DNA from: Bacteroidota bacterium
GTDB lineage: Bacteria > Bacteroidota > Bacteroidia > UKL13-3
NCBI GenBank assembly: GCA_013298895.1
Contig: JAAFJM010000004.1
Coordinates: forward strand, 124,001 to 188,000
DNA length: 64,000 bases
Direction of reading: 5' to 3'
The first letter of the stretch is position 1; each line of letters opens with the position of its first letter. Below the pieces are notes generated by a model. The model was not told the origin of the DNA, did no database searches, and was given only the letters and a program-made list of their open reading frames with translations. This document shows, in pieces, positions 16,947-26,994 of this stretch. Made by a program: the position numbers and the translations under genes.

Positions 16947-18884
16947 ATGAGACTTAAATTACTTTGCTTATTCATATTAATTTTCAATAGCACATTTGCG
17001 CAAAGTAATTTAATTGATTCGTTTGTAAAATTAAATACCACCGGAGAAAGAATAAAATTTCTTTCAAATGATAATGTTACCAATCTAGGTAAAAACGGTT
17101 GTTATGTGCTTAAAACAGAATTACAAAAAATTGGAGATGATAAGGCATTGTTTTTTTTGTGTGTTAGAATAAATGATTTTTTTATTTTAGATGCAAAGGA
17201 ACTGAAAATAAATACTGATTTAATGTTTGACATTTCGAAAAGAAACAACTTTAATGCAGAATTATTGGTTGCAAATTTTAAATCAACGATAAATCTTTAT
17301 GGAGGGAATCAAATCTCTGAACAAGAAGCATATTATCGATATCTAAATATTTTTGAAGGAATTAAAAATACAGATTTAAATTGTTTTACTAATTATGGTT
17401 TAGAAGGGATACTTTACGAGATAGGACGTAATTTTTACGAAGTGGGCGATTATGAAAAGGCTTTAGAGTGTTTGTTGTTACAAGAAAAAAAAGCAAAAAT
17501 TCGAAATATTTTTTACATACTCTCATTGAACTTAATAGAGTCAATTTATGCCAAACAAAAACAATATAATCTATCAATGATTTATGCCTATAAAATTTAC
17601 AAATTTTCGAGTAATAATAAGAACATTTCAAATCTTCAAATTTGGCAAAGCAACTTTTGGAGTGGTTTTTCTGCTTTGAATATTGCAAAATATGCACAAA
17701 ATTTAGGAAAACATAAAATTTGTTCACACTATCTCTCCATAGGTGAAAAGCTTTCTATCAAAAATACTGATTTAAAAAATATACCCATGTTAGTAAGCGA
17801 GTTTGATGCGCTGCAAACAATAATTCAGATAAAGTTAAGTAACAAACAACTTCCCGAAGCTGAAAAACTGTTAAATCGATCGTTATATTTAACAAATATT
17901 ATTGTAAAAGAGGGTTCAAATATTCATTTTAAGCCGCTTGAATTCTATAAAAACAATGTTTCATTTTATGAGTCAAAAGGAAATTTTAGTGAAGCATATA
18001 AATATTTAAAAACAGTAAATCAAATAGAAGATAGCCTAAACATTAGAAATGATAAAAGAAAACTTTGGCAATCGGAAATGAAAGTTAAATCGGAAGTGTT
18101 TAACGAAAAACTAAAAACCATTCAAGATGATAATGCACTTGGAACCAATACTAGAAATGCAATTATTTTAAGCCTTTTTGTATTACTAGCCATTGCTTTT
18201 ATTGTTTACCAAAAAATAAAAAAAGACAATAAAGTTATTGAAAAACAGAAAAATTTATTAGAACAATCCTTACTCGAAAAAGAGGTGCTATTAAAAGAAT
18301 TGCACCATAGGGTAAAAAACAATTTGCAAATTATTTCGGGTTTGTTTGAAAAACAAATAAATAAAACCGATGACCCAAAAGTAAAACAACTCATTAAAGA
18401 AGCGCAGGATAGGATATTTTCAATTGCTTTGGTTCATCAAAATTTACATCAATCAGAATTATTAAACGGAGTGCAGTTTAACAATTACCTTAACTTATTG
18501 GTTAAAAACATAGTGGATACTAATAATTTAGAAGAAAAATCTTTAGAAATTATTACTAAAGTTGATGATTTTATAATGAATTTTGACCATGCCATATCGG
18601 TAGCACTCATTGTTAATGAGTTAATAACAAACTGTTATAAACATGCATTTGTAAACAGAAGTGAAGGCAAAATAGAAATAAATTGTTCGTTACAGGAACA
18701 AAAAGTTTATTTAAGTGTATGCGATAATGGCATTGGTTTTTCAACCAATGAGGGTGATTATGCTAATAAAACTTTAGGTATGGGCCTGTTAAAAGGCTTA
18801 GCCCGACAAATAAAAGGAATAGTTAATATTACAAGTAATGAAAAAGGTACTTGTGTTCAAATAATTTTCGATTTTAAAAATTAA
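16947..18884 (+). CDS. Sensor histidine kinase, HisKA_2 type
   Basis: A 645-residue membrane sensor kinase. Signal peptide to FAQ (residue 19); a helical sensor region (about 25-385) that looks TPR-like; one membrane helix near 403-421 (AIILSLFVLLAIAFIVY); a short coiled coil; then the HisKA_2 box LLKELHHRVKNNLQIISG with the phospho-accepting His at 453-454. The HATPase domain has ALIVNELITNCYKHAF (N box), CDNGIGF and GMGLLKGLARQ. This TPR-TM-HisKA_2 layout is common in Bacteroidota and usually pairs with a LytTR regulator. The partner gene starts five bases downstream, so the pair is one operon and the signal is probably periplasmic. Confidence 0.9.
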   Translation: MRLKLLCLFILIFNSTFAQSNLIDSFVKLNTTGERIKFLSNDNVTNLGKNGCYVLKTELQKIGDDKALFFLCVRINDFFILDAKELKINTDLMFDISKRNNFNAELLVANFKSTINLYGGNQISEQEAYYRYLNIFEGIKNTDLNCFTNYGLEGILYEIGRNFYEVGDYEKALECLLLQEKKAKIRNIFYILSLNLIESIYAKQKQYNLSMIYAYKIYKFSSNNKNISNLQIWQSNFWSGFSALNIAKYAQNLGKHKICSHYLSIGEKLSIKNTDLKNIPMLVSEFDALQTIIQIKLSNKQLPEAEKLLNRSLYLTNIIVKEGSNIHFKPLEFYKNNVSFYESKGNFSEAYKYLKTVNQIEDSLNIRNDKRKLWQSEMKVKSEVFNEKLKTIQDDNALGTNTRNAIILSLFVLLAIAFIVYQKIKKDNKVIEKQKNLLEQSLLEKEVLLKELHHRVKNNLQIISGLFEKQINKTDDPKVKQLIKEAQDRIFSIALVHQNLHQSELLNGVQFNNYLNLLVKNIVDTNNLEEKSLEIITKVDDFIMNFDHAISVALIVNELITNCYKHAFVNRSEGKIEINCSLQEQKVYLSVCDNGIGFSTNEGDYANKTLGMGLLKGLARQIKGIVNITSNEKGTCVQIIFDFKN

Positions 18885-18889
18885 ATATT

Positions 18890-19636
18890 ATGGATAATAA
18901 TTTAAGAATATTAATAGTTGAAGATGAATTTATAACACTCGATTTATTAAAGGATTATGTTATTGAATTAGGTTATCATGTATCGGGAGATGCAATAAAT
19001 GCGGAAGAAGCCATATCAGTTCTTGAAAAAAATGAAACTGATTTAGTATTATTAGATATAAACCTAAGTAAGGAAAAAGATGGAATTTGGATTGCTGAAC
19101 AAATAAATACTAAATACAAAATTCCGTTTATTTTTATTTCGGCATATAGCGATGCTGAAACCATTAAAAAGGCAGCTTTTTGGCATCCATCAGCTTATTT
19201 AGTAAAACCTGTTAAAAAAATAGATATTTATACAGCTATAGAAGTAGCCATTAAAAACTATACGAAGTATGTCCCCAATAAAAACAGTGAAAATAGGATT
19301 GAAGAAGATGAATTAATGCCCATCGAGAATCATTTATTTATAAAAATTAACTCCAATTATAAAAAAATAATTATTTCAGAAATTCTATATTTCGAATCGT
19401 TTAAGAATTATATTGAAATACAACTTCAAAACGAAAAAATTATTGTTAGACACACTCTACAAAAGTTTTTAGAACTACTCCCTCAAAACAATTTCATTCA
19501 AGTTCATCGGTCGTTTGTGGTTAACAAAAAGTATATATCTGAAATAAAAACCAATAGCATTATAATTTTGGAAACCGAGATTCCAATAAGCAAAAAGAAC
19601 AAAGAAAATTTGCTAAATAGTCTCAAAATAAAATAA
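18890..19636 (+). CDS. LytTR-family response regulator
   Basis: A 248-residue regulator: a receiver domain (1-120) with phospho-acceptor Asp56 in LVLLDINLS, the acidic pair Glu11-Asp12 and the conserved Lys in YLVKPVKK; then a LytTR DNA-binding domain (about 145-245) with ILYFESFKNYIEI and NNFIQVHRSFVVNKKYI. LytTR proteins bind pairs of ~9-base direct repeats about two helical turns apart. Two GTCCC repeats exactly 21 bp apart lie just downstream (19642-19675), in front of the surface gene operon, so this regulator very likely controls those genes. The upstream kinase is its expected partner. Confidence 0.93.
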   Translation: MDNNLRILIVEDEFITLDLLKDYVIELGYHVSGDAINAEEAISVLEKNETDLVLLDINLSKEKDGIWIAEQINTKYKIPFIFISAYSDAETIKKAAFWHPSAYLVKPVKKIDIYTAIEVAIKNYTKYVPNKNSENRIEEDELMPIENHLFIKINSNYKKIIISEILYFESFKNYIEIQLQNEKIIVRHTLQKFLELLPQNNFIQVHRSFVVNKKYISEIKTNSIIILETEIPISKKNKENLLNSLKIK

Positions 19637-19641
19637 ATAAA

Positions 19642-19675
19642 GTTTCTGTCCCTTAATAATAATGTTTCGTCCCAA
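19642..19675 (+). promoter_or_regulatory. Candidate LytTR operator (two direct repeats, 21-bp period)
   Basis: GTTTCTGTCCC and GTTTCGTCCC; the GTCCC cores are at 19648-19652 and 19669-19673, exactly 21 bp apart and so on the same DNA face. The site lies 30-60 bases upstream of the likely -7 box of the next operon, a good activator position. Confidence 0.6.
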
Positions 19676-19701
19676 ATGTTAAAAATATAAAAGGTATACT
19701 C

Positions 19702-19710
19702 TATTCTTTG
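19702..19710 (+). promoter_or_regulatory. Putative -7 box of the surface operon
   Basis: TATTCTTTG resembles TAnnTTTG with one extra base between TA and TTTG, nine bases before the start codon region. A weak core promoter would fit activation from the LytTR site upstream. Confidence 0.4.
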
Positions 19711-19719
19711 TAAAAAATT

Positions 19720-21483
19720 ATGAAGAAATTTATACTCCAACATATTTATACTTTTTATAAAAACACACAATTAATTGTAGTTTTTCCTATCATTTTATTT
19801 AGTTTTTTATATGTTAATGTATATGGACAAGATTCTAAGTCAAAAAGTAAGTTTAAAGTTACCGGAGGGATAAATTTATCACAAGATTTTTTCCTTTACC
19901 AATCGAATGATACATTATATAGGCCTTATAGGCCAAAATCGTTTACTCGTATTGCTGCATATACTACGTTTTCTTATGGTAAATTTTCTCTTCCATTCTC
20001 TTTTTCTTATATTCTACAACAAAAAGGGAGTGAAAGTATTAATAGTCCTATTCCTTCCAATTTTAATTTAAGAGATTTACTTAACAATTATAATCAATTA
20101 TCATTTAGCCCTACTTTTGGAAAACTTCAAATAAATTTAGGAACACAAGTTCCCAAATATTCAGAATTATCATGTGGCGATTTACCTATATTTGGAGTTG
20201 GATTTGATTGGAAACCAAAAAGATTTAGGGCTGCTGCATTTTATGGAATTTCGCAAAGAGGCATTAGTAGCGATTCTATTAATAGAGTAGTTGGTTCCTA
20301 TCAACGAACTTCATTTGGTGGAAAATTAGGTGTAGGAGAAGAAGAGAAATCGCATTTTTACATCAATTTAGTAAAACACGATGATATTGTAAATTCGGCT
20401 ACGGTAAATTCACCAGGCGTTCTACCACAAGAAAATGTTGTTGTTTCAGTTGAAAATAAATTGGTTTTTTTTAAAAAGTTTTTTATTAAGAGTGAATTAG
20501 GGCTTTCTGCTTATTCAAATAATTTAAAAGTTGCTACGTTAGAATCTGATTCATTTACTTTAACCATCAATCCAATAATAAAAAGCCTATTTAAACCACG
20601 ATTTACAAGTAGTTATGGAGCAGCTTTTGTTGGTTCGTTTGGTTATAAAGGAACCTACTGGGGTTTTACCACTTTAGGAAAGGCTTATTCGCCCGAATAT
20701 AGAACATTGAGTTATCCATTTTTTCAAAGCGACCGATTAGAATGGTTAGTAGAACCTTATTTTATTTTATTTAAAAGTAAGGTGTCTTTAAATGGTTCAA
20801 TAGGTGTAAGAAAAGACAATTTTTTTGCAAAAAAATTGTCTGTAAACACGCAAACCATTGGGTCTGCCAATTTAACTTTAATGCCAACCTCCAATTGGAT
20901 AATTAACTTGATGTATGCTAATTTTGGAATGCAAAACAATGTAACTAATGATACAATAAGAATTCAAAATGTGTTTAGTAGTTATGGAATAAATACAAGT
21001 TATACTATTCTTCGAAAAAAATTTAACCATGTAATTATGTTTTCATTTTTCAAAAATGAGTTCGAAGACTTTAATATAGTGAGTGGTAATTTTTCAAATA
21101 ATATAACCACAACTACCACTTTAGGCTATTCACTTAATTTTTTAAAAATTCCGCTTACCCTTTCCACTTCTGGCACTATAGCCGAAAATATTATATACTT
21201 GGGCACACTTAAAATTAACATGGCTTCAATTAATGCTAGCTATGTTTTAGGGAAAAGTAAGAAAGCCAATATTGGTTTAGGTTTAAATATAATTCAAACC
21301 AAACAAATAGAAGGCACGCCTAACTTTAATTTTACAAACACCTTAACTTTATCTTACAAACTGGCCAAAAAATTGAACATTGGAACCAACGCTACGGTAA
21401 ATTTACTTAGGTATGGCAGTATTAAACCTGGCATTGCCAATACTGAAAGTTCAATCAGGTTATTTGCAAATTACACATTTTAA
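19720..21483 (+). CDS. Outer-membrane beta-barrel protein (surface operon gene 1)
   Basis: A 587-residue protein I do not recognise by name. A signal sequence ends near YVNVYGQ (about residue 37). The rest is a run of amphipathic strands with aromatic girdles and short turns (GKFSLPFSFSYIL, KFNHVIMFSFF, TNTLTLSYKL), and it ends in ...SIRLFANYTF. A terminal Phe on an amphipathic strand is the classic outer-membrane barrel signal for the BAM machinery. There are no plug, OmpA or CTD motifs. It opens a four-gene operon (27, 6 and 7 bases between genes) just downstream of the LytTR regulator and could be the pore or anchor for the giant secreted protein that follows. Confidence 0.7.
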   Translation: MKKFILQHIYTFYKNTQLIVVFPIILFSFLYVNVYGQDSKSKSKFKVTGGINLSQDFFLYQSNDTLYRPYRPKSFTRIAAYTTFSYGKFSLPFSFSYILQQKGSESINSPIPSNFNLRDLLNNYNQLSFSPTFGKLQINLGTQVPKYSELSCGDLPIFGVGFDWKPKRFRAAAFYGISQRGISSDSINRVVGSYQRTSFGGKLGVGEEEKSHFYINLVKHDDIVNSATVNSPGVLPQENVVVSVENKLVFFKKFFIKSELGLSAYSNNLKVATLESDSFTLTINPIIKSLFKPRFTSSYGAAFVGSFGYKGTYWGFTTLGKAYSPEYRTLSYPFFQSDRLEWLVEPYFILFKSKVSLNGSIGVRKDNFFAKKLSVNTQTIGSANLTLMPTSNWIINLMYANFGMQNNVTNDTIRIQNVFSSYGINTSYTILRKKFNHVIMFSFFKNEFEDFNIVSGNFSNNITTTTTLGYSLNFLKIPLTLSTSGTIAENIIYLGTLKINMASINASYVLGKSKKANIGLGLNIIQTKQIEGTPNFNFTNTLTLSYKLAKKLNIGTNATVNLLRYGSIKPGIANTESSIRLFANYTF

Positions 21484-21510
21484 ACATCCCAATTCTACAA
21501 TAGAAAAATT

Positions 21511-24500
21511 ATGATATTTTCAATAAAACACAATAAAGGATTCAAATTATTAATTTTTTTAATATTACTTTCTAACAGTTTTCTCTTAACTAGTTTGTAT
21601 GCTCAGTCTCCAACGTTTACAATGACAATGCAAGCTTATCCGCCAACGCGACCATCAGATTGGCTAAACGCTCCTCAACCAATTACCATTACCGTTATGA
21701 ATAATAATTCTAGTATAGACCCTTTAAAACTTCTTGTTACAGTTAAAAAAGGAGATAAAGTGGCTATTAAAACTAAATTAGAGAATGTTACTGAATTTTA
21801 TTTAATTCCGGGTGCTAATAGTATAAATTTATATGATATTTGGGGTCAAGGATCTTTTGAAATTGACAATTCATTAATTGATATTACAAGTGGGAAATTA
21901 CTTCCTGCATCTCCTTTCTCACAACCTGCTTCACAATATGATATATGTGTTGAGTTGTTTGAAGATAAAGGCTTAGGCTATATAAAAATAGGGCAATCTA
22001 TTTGTAGAACATTTTATGTTGCTCAACCAAATGAACCAATTGCTAATTTGCCTAACGAAATTAACCAATTTACACCTACTACTATAACACCAATTAACTT
22101 TTCATGGAGCCCTGTTTCAAATACTGATGATTTTGTAAAATATCAGTTAGAAGTATTTGAAATTGACCAAGGAACTTCAACAGCTGTACAAATACTTAAT
22201 AAAGTACCTATATTTACTGTTGAAACTTCCAATATTCCAAACTATACATGGACAGAAGCAACAGTAAAATTTAATCAAAGAAAAATAAATGGGGTTATTT
22301 CTTATAGGTATGCATGGCGAGTTAAAGCAGTAACTTTTGAAGGTCTTCCAATTGGAAAAAACGAGGGCTTAAACAAGGGATATTCTAATATAAATGAATT
22401 TTATATATTAGATAGACCTAGTTCAACAAACATTGTTACTACCCCTAATTCTGGAACCAATACTCCATTGAAAGAAGAAGAACCAGAGCCTATAAACTTA
22501 ATTGACAATGATAAAATTAATGGCAGTGACGCCCTAAAAGAAGGAATTGAATTTAGATGGAGCCGTTTAAAAAATTCTACAGGATCCGTAAGATATCAAT
22601 TAATAATCTTCGATGAAAATAAAACTGAAATTTTTACAAAAGAAGAAACTTTTGATAATAGTTTCATATGGAATCCTACGCTTAAAGATGTATCTTGGAG
22701 CGAAGAAAAAGTATTTAATTGGGTAATTTATGCATACAAATCCAGAAATAGATATGATAAAAAAAGAATTCCTTTAGGAAGTAAAATTGAACCAAAAAGA
22801 CCCATAAAATATAAGGGTACAGGATATTCTGATTTTGGTAAATTTACCTTTACTACATTAACACAAAAAGAAGCGGTAATTACCCTTCCAATTAACAATG
22901 GCACTGCAACTTATGATAATGAAAAAAAAGGAATTGAATTTTCTTGGGAACAAGTTTGGCCTAAAAAAGTAAATCAATCAGTAATGTATAAGTTGGATGT
23001 TTACAAAAGTAAAAACAAAAAAAAAGATGGTAACTCTATTTTTACAACTACCATAATAGATACAAACTTTTTTATGTGGAACAAACAAGATTTAGCTGTA
23101 GGAGATTATGTTTGTGAAATTACTTCTGCTATAACACCTGTCCAAGGTAGTACGACAATACAACTAATTGGAATAAAAACTGGTAATAGCAAAGGAATAT
23201 CTAATTTAAGTTTTTTCACTTTCACTAAAGAAAAAGTAGATTCAATTGAATATACTAATTGCGATGGCACAAAAAAATATATCACAAATAAGGGAATTAA
23301 TAAATCAGCTTCGGTTACCGATTTTAAAAACAAGTTTGTAAAAGTAAATGAATTTACAATGCTTATAAAAGAAGCAAGTGGAGCGGCAAGCAGTTTAAAT
23401 GGTACTGGTTCTATTGTTGTTCCATGGTTAAGAACACCAATTGCTGTTGAGTTTGAAGGTTTAAACATTGATGTTATGGATATGAAACTTACTAATGGAG
23501 AAATTTATGCCAAAACAGATGAAAATGGGGCGGATATACCCAAATTTTTAAAAACAAAAGAAGGTAAAAATATAACAAAAAATTCTGCAAATGAATTAAA
23601 TAAAAAATTAAAATCCAAAGCTAACACCAAGTTAGTTGCTAACCTAGATTTAGACCAAAATACCAGTAAAATTAATACTTCCGAATCCCCTTCGCTTCCA
23701 TTAGGAATTAATAATTTGTTGGGTTACACCATTGCCATTACCGAAATGCAGTTTAATGCTTTTAAAAATAAACTAGTTGGTGTAGCTATTTTACCATTTT
23801 CAAAAGACCAAAAAGATGATATCATTTCATTTGCTGCAACTGATATTGAATTTGGTTTAAATTCTCCATCAAAAGCAGGAGGTAAATTGGTCCTTTTAGA
23901 GGATTTTGCAGTAGTTGATTCAGGCGAAAGTAGTTATGGAGTTTATTTTAAAGCTAAAAATAAAGAAAATCAACCTACTACTTTTATTGAATGGGACTGC
24001 AAAGGTTTTAAAAATTTGAAAACTACTGTTGATGTAGTTTTACCTAAAAAATGGGCAAAAGCAGTTAAAGATGAAAATGATAAATCAACCGAAGAGCGCG
24101 TAACAGCAACAGCAGAAGCTGATATAACCAAACTAAATGATTGGCTATTAACCCTAAGTATCAAGCCATGTGAAATACAAGGATTAGATGGAGTGGAACT
24201 AGCAGTAGATAATCTAACACTTGATTATTCTGATACTAAAAATATTCCAGGAATGAAATTCCCTTCGAATTATACAGGTATTAAAGGAGTAGATTTTAAA
24301 GGGTTTTATTTACAAAGTGGGAAATTCACTTTACCTAAATTCTACAATAAATCAACTGATACAACGGGTATTGAAATAGAAATGAAGGAGTTTATTATTA
24401 ACAAACAGGGTATAACGGGTCAATTAGCAATAGGCAGTGAAACAGCTCCAATTATAAACTTAGAAAGTGGAACCATAGGCGATTTTCAGGCAAGTTTAGA

Positions 24501-26988
24501 TAAAATAGAAATAGCCATTGTAAGCAATTCTATTACCAAAGCAAGTATAGATGGAAAAATGGTACTACCTATTTCAAACAACACCCCAGAAGAACCAAAT
24601 ACTTTAAAATACAATGCTTCTTGGTTAACCCAAACTGCTACGTCAGGTGCTAAAATTAAAGTAAATATTACCGTAGCAGACAATGTAAAAATTAAAACAT
24701 CATTGCTCGATGGTGCAGAATTAGTGTTAAATAATACATCTACAATATCATTAACATATACCAAAGGAAAAACAAGAAAAGCAAAAGGTAAAAATGAAGC
24801 AATAGTAAATTTAAATGGAAATTTTAACATTCAGAAAAAAGTTAAAGATATACCATTGAGTTTTAGTATGGCTTTTACTAATATTGGTTTTAATTACAAC
24901 GATTCTTTAAAAAAGAAGTTTACATTTATAAAACCCACTTTTAGTTTTGCTAGTCCGCAAAAAAAAGCAAATGGTTTTCCGGTTACTTTTACCAATGTAG
25001 CGTTTGAAGACGAAGCCCTTGCTCCTAATTCCCAATATATAGCCGCTGCTTCTGTAAAATTTGATGTTATGCTTGATCTTAATGATAAAATAAGTGGCAA
25101 AACTAGCATCGCAATTAAAGGAGGAATAAAAAAAGTAGGAAGTAAATATATACCAGAGTTTATTGATGCTAGTATTGGTGCCATTAGTGTTGATGCCAAT
25201 TTAACTGCTGTAAAATTAAAAGGATCAGTAGCACTTTATAGCAACGATGCCGTATATGGCAATGGTTTTATGGGTAATGTAGATGCAACTTTTACTAAAG
25301 TAAGTACTCAGGTTAAAGCTTCATTAAGGTTTGGATCAGCAAAAAAAGAAAATAGTACCGAGGAATATACCTATTGGTTTGCACAAGCCAAAATAATGTT
25401 GGCTAAAGCAATTCCATTATCTGGCCCCATTGGCCTTAAAGGCGGTGGATTGGCTGCATGGTATAATATGAGAATGAGCGACACTTCAAGACTAGATGCA
25501 GACACAGTGGCAAATGCCAAAATCGATGTAAATGAAACTTTATCGGGTAGTAAATTTGTGCCAGATAGTAGAGTTAGCCTTGGTTTTAATATAATGGCAA
25601 TATTAGTAAACAATGCATCTGATAGGGTCTTTAATGGCGATGCTGCTATTAGCGCTCAATTTACCGATGCTGAAGGCATAAGTTTTTTACGTTTTAATGG
25701 AAGTACTTTTGTTGGCTCTCCAATTGTAGAAAGGGAAAAAGCTCCAATAAAAGGATTCATGGTAGTTAATTACGACTTTGTTAAAGAATTGTTCGACTTA
25801 AATGTTAAAGTGGATATTCGCAACCCCGTTGCTGGGCCAGCTTTGTTTCAAACAAGGGAGCCAGCTACTTTAAATTTATTTGTTGATAGTAAAAATAAAA
25901 CACCACAAGGAGAACCCAAATGGCAACTAACAGTTGGTACACCCGAAGTGCCAAATAAGTTTAAACTTTATGAAGTTTTAAACACTTGGTCGTATTTTAG
26001 AGCAGGTAATAATTTGGTTACAAATAACAATTTCCAACCAACTACAGTAACAGAACTTACTAAAATTGATGCATCATTTGCGGCTTTAGCAAAACCAGAA
26101 CCTATTTCGGCAAACGCAACGGGAGGAAAAGGATTTGACTTTGGATTAGGCTTTAATGGAAATGGTAATGTTAGTTTTGGGCCCTTTAAAGGTGGTTATA
26201 GTGTTGGTGCTGAAATTAATTTAGCCATGGCTCAATATGATGCTACAGAATGTGTATCAAGCGATTTTAATTATTGGTATGCACGGGGTGGAATAGCCGC
26301 CTGGGCAAGTGCTTATGTGAGTTTTAAGTCTTTATTGAATGCTGAGCTAAAAGCTGCGGCTGCTATGAAAGCGGGCGGACCAAAGCCACTTTGGGCTACA
26401 GGAAGAGTTGCAGGACAAATAGTTGTAAAAATACTTTTTATCAAGTTTAACTTTAGGGCCAATGTACCGTTTACTTACGGTACCATTTGCAAACCTGTTA
26501 ATTCTGCTATTAACAAAGACAATATGAATTATATTGGCGACTTAGATATGAATGGTTTTCTTGAAGTACAAGATGAGTACGCAATGTATAATAGTTCAGA
26601 TAGGGTAGATAGGCTGACTCCTTTACAACTTGGTTCATATTTCGATTTGTCGAAAGAGTTTAACATAGAATTTACTGAAAATGACGTAGTTGTTACAAAA
26701 ACTTTTAAAGTTAATTTAAACTATTTTGTTAGCGTTGCTGGAGTATCCGGTTTTAACTATTATCCACATATAATGCAAGTTTTACCTAATGATATTTATT
26801 GGATTGGTACTCAATGGGTTGATGGGCAAGCAAGAGGCCAATTTCCTTACAATAAGACTATAACTTATTATTTTGAAGGTACATTACAAGAAAAAGTAAA
26901 TGATAAATGGGTTTATTTTTTAGATAAAAATGGGGCGCTAATTAGGAAAGTAACACCACAAAAATCATTTACAACTAATAAAAACTAA
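21511..26988 (+). CDS. Giant secreted protein, 1825 residues, TANFOR/Fn3-like front (surface operon gene 2)
   Basis: Signal peptide to LYAQ (residue 32). Residues ~33-170 (FTMTMQAYPPTRPSDW...) resemble the N-terminal region of TANFOR-domain proteins. Three Fn3-like repeats follow at about 173-310, 329-455 and 455-585, each with a Trp-rich core (INFSWSPVSN, IEFRWSRLKN, IEFSWEQVW). Residues ~590-1400 are a long beta-rich array of loosely repeating strands without known motifs. The C-terminal ~400 residues are Gly/Ala-rich (GFDFGLGFNGNGNVSFGPF) and end in NKN without a T9SS sorting domain. So it is exported but may not use type IX secretion; the barrel next door is a candidate exit or anchor. 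The TANFOR resemblance is by eye. Confidence 0.65.
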   Translation: MIFSIKHNKGFKLLIFLILLSNSFLLTSLYAQSPTFTMTMQAYPPTRPSDWLNAPQPITITVMNNNSSIDPLKLLVTVKKGDKVAIKTKLENVTEFYLIPGANSINLYDIWGQGSFEIDNSLIDITSGKLLPASPFSQPASQYDICVELFEDKGLGYIKIGQSICRTFYVAQPNEPIANLPNEINQFTPTTITPINFSWSPVSNTDDFVKYQLEVFEIDQGTSTAVQILNKVPIFTVETSNIPNYTWTEATVKFNQRKINGVISYRYAWRVKAVTFEGLPIGKNEGLNKGYSNINEFYILDRPSSTNIVTTPNSGTNTPLKEEEPEPINLIDNDKINGSDALKEGIEFRWSRLKNSTGSVRYQLIIFDENKTEIFTKEETFDNSFIWNPTLKDVSWSEEKVFNWVIYAYKSRNRYDKKRIPLGSKIEPKRPIKYKGTGYSDFGKFTFTTLTQKEAVITLPINNGTATYDNEKKGIEFSWEQVWPKKVNQSVMYKLDVYKSKNKKKDGNSIFTTTIIDTNFFMWNKQDLAVGDYVCEITSAITPVQGSTTIQLIGIKTGNSKGISNLSFFTFTKEKVDSIEYTNCDGTKKYITNKGINKSASVTDFKNKFVKVNEFTMLIKEASGAASSLNGTGSIVVPWLRTPIAVEFEGLNIDVMDMKLTNGEIYAKTDENGADIPKFLKTKEGKNITKNSANELNKKLKSKANTKLVANLDLDQNTSKINTSESPSLPLGINNLLGYTIAITEMQFNAFKNKLVGVAILPFSKDQKDDIISFAATDIEFGLNSPSKAGGKLVLLEDFAVVDSGESSYGVYFKAKNKENQPTTFIEWDCKGFKNLKTTVDVVLPKKWAKAVKDENDKSTEERVTATAEADITKLNDWLLTLSIKPCEIQGLDGVELAVDNLTLDYSDTKNIPGMKFPSNYTGIKGVDFKGFYLQSGKFTLPKFYNKSTDTTGIEIEMKEFIINKQGITGQLAIGSETAPIINLESGTIGDFQASLDKIEIAIVSNSITKASIDGKMVLPISNNTPEEPNTLKYNASWLTQTATSGAKIKVNITVADNVKIKTSLLDGAELVLNNTSTISLTYTKGKTRKAKGKNEAIVNLNGNFNIQKKVKDIPLSFSMAFTNIGFNYNDSLKKKFTFIKPTFSFASPQKKANGFPVTFTNVAFEDEALAPNSQYIAAASVKFDVMLDLNDKISGKTSIAIKGGIKKVGSKYIPEFIDASIGAISVDANLTAVKLKGSVALYSNDAVYGNGFMGNVDATFTKVSTQVKASLRFGSAKKENSTEEYTYWFAQAKIMLAKAIPLSGPIGLKGGGLAAWYNMRMSDTSRLDADTVANAKIDVNETLSGSKFVPDSRVSLGFNIMAILVNNASDRVFNGDAAISAQFTDAEGISFLRFNGSTFVGSPIVEREKAPIKGFMVVNYDFVKELFDLNVKVDIRNPVAGPALFQTREPATLNLFVDSKNKTPQGEPKWQLTVGTPEVPNKFKLYEVLNTWSYFRAGNNLVTNNNFQPTTVTELTKIDASFAALAKPEPISANATGGKGFDFGLGFNGNGNVSFGPFKGGYSVGAEINLAMAQYDATECVSSDFNYWYARGGIAAWASAYVSFKSLLNAELKAAAAMKAGGPKPLWATGRVAGQIVVKILFIKFNFRANVPFTYGTICKPVNSAINKDNMNYIGDLDMNGFLEVQDEYAMYNSSDRVDRLTPLQLGSYFDLSKEFNIEFTENDVVVTKTFKVNLNYFVSVAGVSGFNYYPHIMQVLPNDIYWIGTQWVDGQARGQFPYNKTITYYFEGTLQEKVNDKWVYFLDKNGALIRKVTPQKSFTTNKN

Positions 26989-26994
26989 TAGAAT

